Positions 59,201-64,000 of a DNA stretch of 64,000 nucleotides are shown in pieces. Origin of the DNA: Pseudomonas jinjuensis (lineage in GTDB: Bacteria; Pseudomonadota; Gammaproteobacteria; Pseudomonadales; Pseudomonadaceae); NCBI RefSeq assembly GCF_900103845.1, contig NZ_FNIJ01000024.1:1-64000 (forward strand). Reading direction: 5' to 3'. Position numbers and translations under genes: made by a program. Positions within the stretch are counted from its first letter, which is position 1, and each line of letters begins with the position of its first letter. Under the pieces are notes generated by a model that did no database searches, had not been told where the DNA came from, and saw only the letters and a program-made list of their open reading frames with translations.

Positions 59201-60034
59201 CCGCACAGCCTGCCGGCGATGGACGTGAGCATCCGGCAGATACTGCTGGGCGGCAAGCCGGTCGGCGCCTGGAACTTCCGCGTGCGGCCGACGCCCGCCG
59301 GCGCGAGTTTCGACAACCTCGACCTGGACCTGCGCGGATTGCACGTCGGCGGCGCCATGCGCTGGGAAGGGCAGGCCGGCGCGAGCCGCAGCTTCTACAA
59401 GGGCCGCCTGGAGGGCAAGGCGCTGGAGGATGTGCTGGCGGCCTGGAATTTCGCCCCGAGCGTCACCAGCGAACGCTTCCGCCTGGACGTGGATGGCTAC
59501 TGGCCCGGCTCGCCGGCGCACATCAGCCTGCGCCGCTTCGGCGGCACCCTCGACGCCAGCCTGCGCAAGGGCCAGTTCGTCGAGGTGGAGGGCGGCGCCC
59601 AGGCGCTGCGGGTGTTCGGCCTGCTCAACTTCAACGCCATCAACCGCCGCCTGCGCCTGGACTTCTCCGACCTGCTGGGCAAGGGCCTCAGCTATGACCG
59701 GGTGGAAGGTGTGCTGGCGGCCACCGACGGGGTCTACGTCACCCGCCGGCCACTGAAGGTGGAGGGGCCGTCCAGCGACCTGGAGCTCAACGGCACCCTC
59801 GACCTGGCCCACGACCAGATCGACGCCAAGCTGCTGGTGACCCTGCCGGTGACCAACAACCTGCCGCTGGCCGCGCTGATCGTCGGCGCGCCGGCGGTGG
59901 GCGGCGCGCTGTTCGTCGTCGACAAGCTGCTCGGCGACCGCGTGGCGCGCTTCGCCAGCGTGCAGTACAGCGTGCGCGGTCCCTGGCAGAACCCGAGGAT
60001 CGCCTTCGAGAAACCCTTCGAGAAACCTCGCTGA
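56210..60034 (+). CDS. yhdP: YhdP-family AsmA-like lipid transport protein
   Basis: 1274 residues. There is one N-terminal membrane helix at about 8-30 (LLASALRLLLALCALGLVLLALY in part), then a very long periplasmic beta-rich groove of the YhdP/DUF3971 type and an AsmA_2-like C-terminus (ARFASVQYSVRGPWQNP). E. coli YhdP is one of three AsmA-like proteins that carry phospholipid to the outer membrane. The start is 15 bp after rng in the same conserved order as PAO1. No break in the frame despite the length. Confidence 0.93.
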   Translation: MERFARLLASALRLLLALCALGLVLLALYVSLGRELAPLVGEYREEVAREASERTGLPVRIGTLEGHWRGFAPVVVARDIQLGEGDETVRLEQARLTPHVLDSLLTRQLRIDRLELDGLHLALREDADGQWQAEGLPARRAGGDPGKLLEALALPARLSLTGSQIVLLPHDGEPLVLNHLGLTLRNGAGGRQRLDGRMNLPDGQPLALRIDGRLNHDDWRRSALRAYLSLPQSDWSKWLPPSLTRGWRLAELKAGGEVWLNVEDGQPRTGAARLHAPRLVASYDEREPVTVGDLGVSLFFQRDGDDLRLRVADLAANLGDTRWGEVEMELLHQSQGEERWQLRADRLDLAPLAATVQALAPLPDAAVTWLQGLQPHGVLHNVNLDFWPRRQGAGRVAYAANLERVGVSAFHEVPAVENVGGTFSGNLGGGRLDASAQDLLLHLPRLFPEPWRYRSAHARLFWTLDEQALTLGSHLMRVEGDEGRLAGDMLIRLMRDPSREDYMDLRVGLSDGDARFTDKYLPSALPSMNKNLTEWLHTAIKGGRIEQGYFQWQGDLHHDAPPEAHAMSLYFRVHDAELDYQPGWPALSQADGEVWVEDSGVRVEASGGNILQSRVRDVTVDIPHVEPGEVSHLHVKGGIDSSVGDGLKILQDSPIGRNQTFAGWQGEGALKGELQLDIPLAKGQVGQSRVIVDFAADGARLQIPKPELELTRLAGAFRYDTDSGLSARNVSAQWRGTRLSGSIRAEGSKGNPRTRVLASGQVPVPTLLEWGGVSKAVPVQGRVPYQLDLLLAGRDSQLQVGSNLQGVAIDLPAPFGKASDESRQANWRMTLDGDERRYWATYANLASLAYAAPADRPLAGRGSLQLGGGTAVLPGGSGLQVRGRVAQVDAEAWQAVLKKYAGGDVQGASGLLRSADLRIDRFSGFGQILENLTLDLRRVGSSWQLGLVSALASGQVVIPDLRSQPLQVRLDRLSLPKSEAIEAQDPSQVPDPLQNVDPHSLPAMDVSIRQILLGGKPVGAWNFRVRPTPAGASFDNLDLDLRGLHVGGAMRWEGQAGASRSFYKGRLEGKALEDVLAAWNFAPSVTSERFRLDVDGYWPGSPAHISLRRFGGTLDASLRKGQFVEVEGGAQALRVFGLLNFNAINRRLRLDFSDLLGKGLSYDRVEGVLAATDGVYVTRRPLKVEGPSSDLELNGTLDLAHDQIDAKLLVTLPVTNNLPLAALIVGAPAVGGALFVVDKLLGDRVARFASVQYSVRGPWQNPRIAFEKPFEKPR

Positions 60035-60088
60035 GCAGACCGGCCGTGCATCGGTTAGCATGGAGCGGAAACGCTGCCGGAGCCCTTC

Positions 60089-60937
60089 ATGTCGATCGCC
60101 GTGATCCAGATGGTCAGCCAGGATGATGTCCTGGCCAATCTCGCCGCCGCGCGCCGACTGCTGCAACAGGCCGCCGCCGACGGCGCGCGGCTCGCCGTCC
60201 TGCCGGAGAACTTCGCCGCCATGGGCCGCCGCGACCTCGCCGAGCTGGGCCGCGCAGAGGCGCAGGGCGACGGGCCGATCCTGCCCTGGTTGAAAGACAC
60301 CGCCCGCGACCTCAACTTGTGGATAGTGGCGGGCACCATTCCGCTGCCGCCGGAAGGCCAGCCGGAGGCCAAGGCCAACGCCTGTTCCCTGCTGGTCGAC
60401 GAGTGCGGCGAAGTGGCCGCCCGCTACGACAAGCTGCACCTGTTCGACGTCGACGTGGCGGATGGCCGCGGCCGTTATCGCGAGTCCGACGACTACGCCT
60501 TCGGCCAGCGCGTGGTGGTGGCCGACACCCCGCTCGGCCGCGTCGGCCTGACGGTGTGCTACGACCTGCGCTTCCCCGAACTGTACACCGCGCTGCGCGA
60601 GGCCGGGGCGGAGTTGATCAGCGCGCCATCGGCCTTCACCGCGGTCACCGGCGCGGCGCACTGGCAGGTGCTGGTCCGCGCGCGGGCCATCGAGACCCAG
60701 TGCTACATGCTGGCGGCGGGGCAGGGCGGCAGCCATCCCCGCGGCCGCGAAACCTACGGACACTCGGCGATCGTCGATCCCTGGGGATCGGTCCTCGCCG
60801 AACAGGACAAGGGCGAGGCCGTGCTGCTGGCGCGGCGCGACGCCGAGGAACAGGCGGCCATCCGGCAACGCATGCCGGTGGCGGCACACAGAAGATTCTT
60901 TCCGCCGGCGGAACCACGCCCGGCGCGTACGGAGTGA
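60089..60937 (+). CDS. Carbon-nitrogen hydrolase (Nit/omega-amidase-like)
   Basis: 282-residue nitrilase-superfamily amidase. The Glu-Lys-Cys triad is visible in [20 protein letters not shown] and [12 protein letters not shown]. The pattern fits the Nit1/NitB branch, which removes deaminated glutathione or acts as an omega-amidase. The stop is 2 bp before tldD, so the two are co-transcribed, an arrangement kept in PAO1 (PA4475-PA4474). Confidence 0.92.
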   Translation: MSIAVIQMVSQDDVLANLAAARRLLQQAAADGARLAVLPENFAAMGRRDLAELGRAEAQGDGPILPWLKDTARDLNLWIVAGTIPLPPEGQPEAKANACSLLVDECGEVAARYDKLHLFDVDVADGRGRYRESDDYAFGQRVVVADTPLGRVGLTVCYDLRFPELYTALREAGAELISAPSAFTAVTGAAHWQVLVRARAIETQCYMLAAGQGGSHPRGRETYGHSAIVDPWGSVLAEQDKGEAVLLARRDAEEQAAIRQRMPVAAHRRFFPPAEPRPARTE

Positions 60938-60939
60938 AT

Positions 60940-62382
60940 ATGAGCGAGTTGTTGTCTTCCGTCAGCGAGCACCTGCTGGTCCCCGGCGGGCTGGATATCG
61001 AGCAATTGCCGCCGCTGCTGCATGAGCTGAGCGGCCCGGGCATCGATGCCGCGGACCTGTACTTCCAGAGCCAGGTGTCCGAGTCGTGGATGCTCGAGGA
61101 CGGCATCGTCAAGGAAGGCAGCTTCCACATGGACCAGGGTGTCGGCGTGCGCGCGCAGTCCGGCGAGAAGACCGGCTTCGCCTACAGCAACGCCATCACC
61201 CGCGAGGCCCTGAGCCAGGCCGCGCAGGCCGCGCGCTCGATCTCCCGCGCCGGGCAGAACGGCCGCGTGCAGGCCTTCAAGGCGGTGGCGCCGCAGCGCC
61301 TGTACCAGGGCGACAACCCGCTCGACGTGCTGAGCCGGGCGGAGAAGGTCGAGCTGCTGAAGCAGATCGACGCCGCCACCCGCGCCCTCGACCCGCGCAT
61401 CCAGCAGGTCACCGTGAGCCTGTCCGGCGTCTGGGAGCAGGTGCTGGTGGCCGCGGCCGACGGCTCGCTGGCGGCGGACATCCGCCCGCTGGTGCGTTTC
61501 AACGTTGGCGTGATCGTCGAGCAGAACGGCCGTCGCGAGCGCGGCGGGCACGGCGGCGGCGGGCGCACCGACTACCGTTATTTCCTTCAGGAGGACAGGG
61601 CCATGAGCTACGCCCGCGAGGCGTTGCGCCAGGCGCTGGTCAACCTGGAAGCGGTCCCGGCGCCGGCCGGCAGCCTGCCGGTGGTGATGGGCGCCGGCTG
61701 GTCCGGCGTGCTGCTGCACGAGGCGGTCGGCCATGGCCTGGAAGGCGATTTCAACCGCAAGGGCAGTTCCGCCTACAGCGGGCGGATGGGCGAGAAGGTC
61801 GCCTCCAGCCTGTGCACCATCGTCGACGACGGCACCCTGGCCGGTCGCCGCGGCTCGCTGTCGGTGGACGACGAAGGCACGCCGACCCAGTGCAACGTGC
61901 TGATCGAGAACGGCGTGCTCAAGGGCTACATGCAGGACAAGCTGAACGCCCGCCTGATGGGCGTGGCCCGCACCGGCAACGGCCGCCGCGAGTCCTACGC
62001 GCACCTGCCGATGCCGCGCATGACCAATACCTACATGCTGGCCGGACAGAGCGATCCGGCGGAAATCATCGCCTCGGTGGACAAGGGTATCTATTGCGCC
62101 AACCTCGGCGGCGGGCAGGTGGACATCACCAGCGGCAAGTTCGTCTTCGCCACCAGCGAGGCCTACCTGATCGAGAACGGCAAAATCACCCGTCCGGTGA
62201 AGGGCGCGACCCTGATCGGCAACGGTCCGGAAGTGATGAGCAGGGTGTCGATGGTCGGCAACGACCTGGCGCTGGACAGCGGCGTCGGCACCTGTGGCAA
62301 GGATGGGCAGTCGGTGCCGGTGGGCGTCGGCCAGCCGACCCTGAAGATCGACGCGATCACCGTCGGCGGGACTGGCGCGTGA
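60940..62382 (+). CDS. tldD: TldD metalloprotease subunit
   Basis: 480 residues, the standard length. With PmbA/TldE it forms a zinc-dependent heterodimeric protease that processes small peptides such as microcin precursors and the CcdA antitoxin. The zinc site [11 protein letters not shown] with HExxxH is visible. The ATG at 60940 follows the amidase stop directly. The partner gene pmbA begins about 730 bp downstream, after yjgA on the opposite strand. Confidence 0.97.
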   Translation: MSELLSSVSEHLLVPGGLDIEQLPPLLHELSGPGIDAADLYFQSQVSESWMLEDGIVKEGSFHMDQGVGVRAQSGEKTGFAYSNAITREALSQAAQAARSISRAGQNGRVQAFKAVAPQRLYQGDNPLDVLSRAEKVELLKQIDAATRALDPRIQQVTVSLSGVWEQVLVAAADGSLAADIRPLVRFNVGVIVEQNGRRERGGHGGGGRTDYRYFLQEDRAMSYAREALRQALVNLEAVPAPAGSLPVVMGAGWSGVLLHEAVGHGLEGDFNRKGSSAYSGRMGEKVASSLCTIVDDGTLAGRRGSLSVDDEGTPTQCNVLIENGVLKGYMQDKLNARLMGVARTGNGRRESYAHLPMPRMTNTYMLAGQSDPAEIIASVDKGIYCANLGGGQVDITSGKFVFATSEAYLIENGKITRPVKGATLIGNGPEVMSRVSMVGNDLALDSGVGTCGKDGQSVPVGVGQPTLKIDAITVGGTGA

Positions 62383-62469
62383 GGCAGCTCCAGGCTTCAG
62401 GCGATAGGCCACAGGTTGGCGCGGCCGGTTATCCGCTTGCAGCCTGTAGCTTGTCGCTTGCGGCTGCCT

Positions 62470-62994
62470 TTAACGCAGGCCGCGTTTCAGCTCGTCCAGT
62501 TCGCGGATGTACTTGAAGATCTTCCGCGCGGCGGCCGGCGGCTTGTTGTGGGCAGCCTCGTGCTGGGCGTGGCGGATCAGTTGCAGCAGGTGCTGGCGGT
62601 CGCTGTCCGGATATTCGGCGAAGAAGCTCGCCAGGGCCTCGTCGCCGCCGCTGACCAGGCGATCGCGCCAGCGCTCGAGGGCGTGGAAGCGTTCGTTGTA
62701 CTCGCGGGTCGAGCTGTCCAGCTGGTCGATCAGCGCGATGATGGCCTCGATGTCCTGGTCGCGCATCAGCTTGCCGATGTATTGCACGTGGCGTTTCTTG
62801 GCCACGTTGGCCTTGTGCTTGGGCGCGTCGGCCAATGCCTTGCGCAGCATGTCGGTAAGCGGCAGGCGGTCCAGTACATCGGGCTTGAGCGTGGTCAGGC
62901 GTTGACCGAGGTCCTGCAGGGCGTGCAGCTCGCGTTTGATCTGCGACTTGCTCTTCTCTTCGAAGAGCGAATCGTCGTCTTGAAATTCAGCCAT
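62470..62994 (-). CDS. yjgA: YjgA (DUF615) 50S ribosome-associated protein
   Basis: 174 residues with an acidic N-terminus and helical DUF615 body ([39 protein letters not shown] in part). It associates with late 50S assembly particles in E. coli. The ATG at 62994 gives [18 protein letters not shown]; the long upstream frame is antisense to pmbA. Convergent with tldD and divergent from pmbA. Confidence 0.94.
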   Translation of the reverse strand: MAEFQDDDSLFEEKSKSQIKRELHALQDLGQRLTTLKPDVLDRLPLTDMLRKALADAPKHKANVAKKRHVQYIGKLMRDQDIEAIIALIDQLDSSTREYNERFHALERWRDRLVSGGDEALASFFAEYPDSDRQHLLQLIRHAQHEAAHNKPPAAARKIFKYIRELDELKRGLR

Positions 62995-63115
62995 GGCGGT
63001 GGTCCAGAAGAAAATGCCGCCATGATAACGAGTCGAGGGCCGCTTGTCCGGCCCGGCCGGATCGGCGCAGGGCGCGCACGCCCCGCCAGCGGCGCTTGAA
63101 CAGGAGAGTGGTGCG

Positions 63116-64000
63116 ATGAACGAACATGCCACGGCCGTAGGGCCGGACGTCCTCCCGGAGCTGCGCGAGCAGGTCGAGCGGATCATTGCCGAGGCCAACC
63201 GCCAGGGTGCCAGCGCCTGCGAGGTGGCGGTGTCGGTGGAGCAGGGGCTGTCCACCAGCGTGCGCCAGGGCGAGGTGGAAACCGTCGAGTTCAACCGCGA
63301 CCAGGGTTTCGGCATCACCCTGTACCTCGGCCAGCGCAAGGGCTCGGCGAGCACCTCGGCCACCGGCGAGGAGGCGATCCGCGAGACGGTCGCCGCCGCC
63401 CTGGCCATCGCCCGCCACGCTTCCGAAGACGATTGCGCCGGGCTGGCGGACAAGGCGCTGATGGCCCGCGAGATTGCCGACCTGGACCTCTACCACGCCT
63501 GGTCGCTGACCCCGGACCAGGCGGTGGAACGCGCGCTGGCCTGCGAGGCGGCGGCGTTCGCCACCGATCCGCGGGTGACCAAGGCCGACGGCACCACCCT
63601 GAACACCCACCAGGGCTGCCGCGTCTACGGCAACAGCCACGGCTTCGTCGGCGGCTACGCCAGCACCCGGCACAGCCTGAGCTGCGTGATGATCGCCGAG
63701 GGCGAAGGGCAGATGCAGCGCGACTATTGGTACGACGTCAATCGTCGCGGCGAGCTGCTCGACAGTCCCGAATCCATCGGCCGCCATGCGGCGCTGCGGG
63801 CGGCGCGCCGGCTGGGCGCGCGGCCGGTGCCGACGACCGAGGTGCCGGTGCTGTTCGCGCCGGAGATCGCCGTCGGCCTGTTCGGGCATTTCCTCGCGGC
63901 GATTTCCGGCGGCAACCTCTACCGCAAGTCGTCCTTCCTCGAAGGCACCCTTGGCCAGCGCCTGTTCCCGGAATGGCTGACCCTCGACGAGCGCCCGCTG
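63116..64000 (+). CDS. pmbA: PmbA/TldE protease subunit, cut by the window edge
   Basis: 295 codons are visible and the frame is open at the right border, so the C-terminal third of a protein of about 450 residues is missing. It has the PmbA opening with [18 protein letters not shown], the [17 protein letters not shown] block shared with TldD, and [20 protein letters not shown]. It lacks the HExxxH of TldD, as expected for the non-catalytic partner. The ATG at 63116 has AGGAGAG upstream. Confidence 0.95.
   Translation, partial: MNEHATAVGPDVLPELREQVERIIAEANRQGASACEVAVSVEQGLSTSVRQGEVETVEFNRDQGFGITLYLGQRKGSASTSATGEEAIRETVAAALAIARHASEDDCAGLADKALMAREIADLDLYHAWSLTPDQAVERALACEAAAFATDPRVTKADGTTLNTHQGCRVYGNSHGFVGGYASTRHSLSCVMIAEGEGQMQRDYWYDVNRRGELLDSPESIGRHAALRAARRLGARPVPTTEVPVLFAPEIAVGLFGHFLAAISGGNLYRKSSFLEGTLGQRLFPEWLTLDERPL

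Noticed and set aside
56192-60889. 1565-codon open frame antisense to yhdP
   Set aside because: Shadow of the long yhdP frame; Gln/Ala/His-rich with no motif.

Overview
The window is a gene-dense, high-GC chromosomal segment of a Pseudomonas, of the P. aeruginosa / P. nitroreducens type. Long blocks follow the gene order I remember from P. aeruginosa PAO1: prfC-fecA; speC-piuC-piuA-piuB; the dpp transporter with a SIMPL protein and roxSR; the magA-F operon; and gatBAC-mreBCD-maf-rng-yhdP-nit-tldD-yjgA-pmbA. These blocks lie far apart in PAO1 or are separated by other genes, so the segment has been rearranged. The intergenic regions are full of Pseudomonas REP palindromes with a GTAGGAGC..GCTCCTAC core, and a REP-associated tyrosine transposase (RAYT) lies at the left end. 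I see no tRNA, rRNA, CRISPR array, prophage or intact insertion sequence.

Layout. 1-0.7 kb: RAYT with flanking REPs. 0.7-2.3 kb: prfC. 2.4-6.0 kb: ferric-citrate-type uptake and signalling genes fecA, a broken fecR and fecI with a Fur box. The end of fecR is fused to a copy of the 3' end of speC. 6.1-7.4 kb: NhaP-type cation/proton antiporter. 7.7-9.1 kb: ornithine decarboxylase speC with a long leader. 9.5-16.2 kb: iron uptake genes piuC, piuA and piuB plus a Sel1-repeat gene, with a second Fur box. 16.5-18.8 kb: 5-oxoprolinase pxpABC. 18.9-26.5 kb: dipeptide ABC transporter with two binding proteins. 26.7-29.4 kb: SIMPL-domain protein and the RoxSR redox two-component system. 29.5-36.6 kb: an accessory block, absent between roxR and magA in PAO1 as I recall it, with an SbmA/YddA-like ABC exporter, an AEC carrier, a fused ACP/fatty-acyl-AMP ligase/acyltransferase and a divergent UMF1-family MFS transporter. 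36.8-46.9 kb: the alpha-2-macroglobulin operon magABCDEF. 47.1-64 kb: a CMD-family gene, an RlpA-like lipoprotein and the housekeeping cell-shape, translation and RNA-processing cluster. pmbA runs off the right edge.

The points most worth following are four. First, a near-identical inverted duplication of about 265 bp links the 3' end of speC to the fecR break, leaving a FecR cut down to its cytoplasmic domain. Second, the speC leader carries a short arginine-rich ORF with a good ribosome-binding site. Third, the ACP-ligase-acyltransferase fusion faces an MFS transporter, an arrangement that recalls lplT-aas. Fourth, MagE combines an SxxK motif, a SpoIID-like segment and an HExxH motif inside the mag operon.
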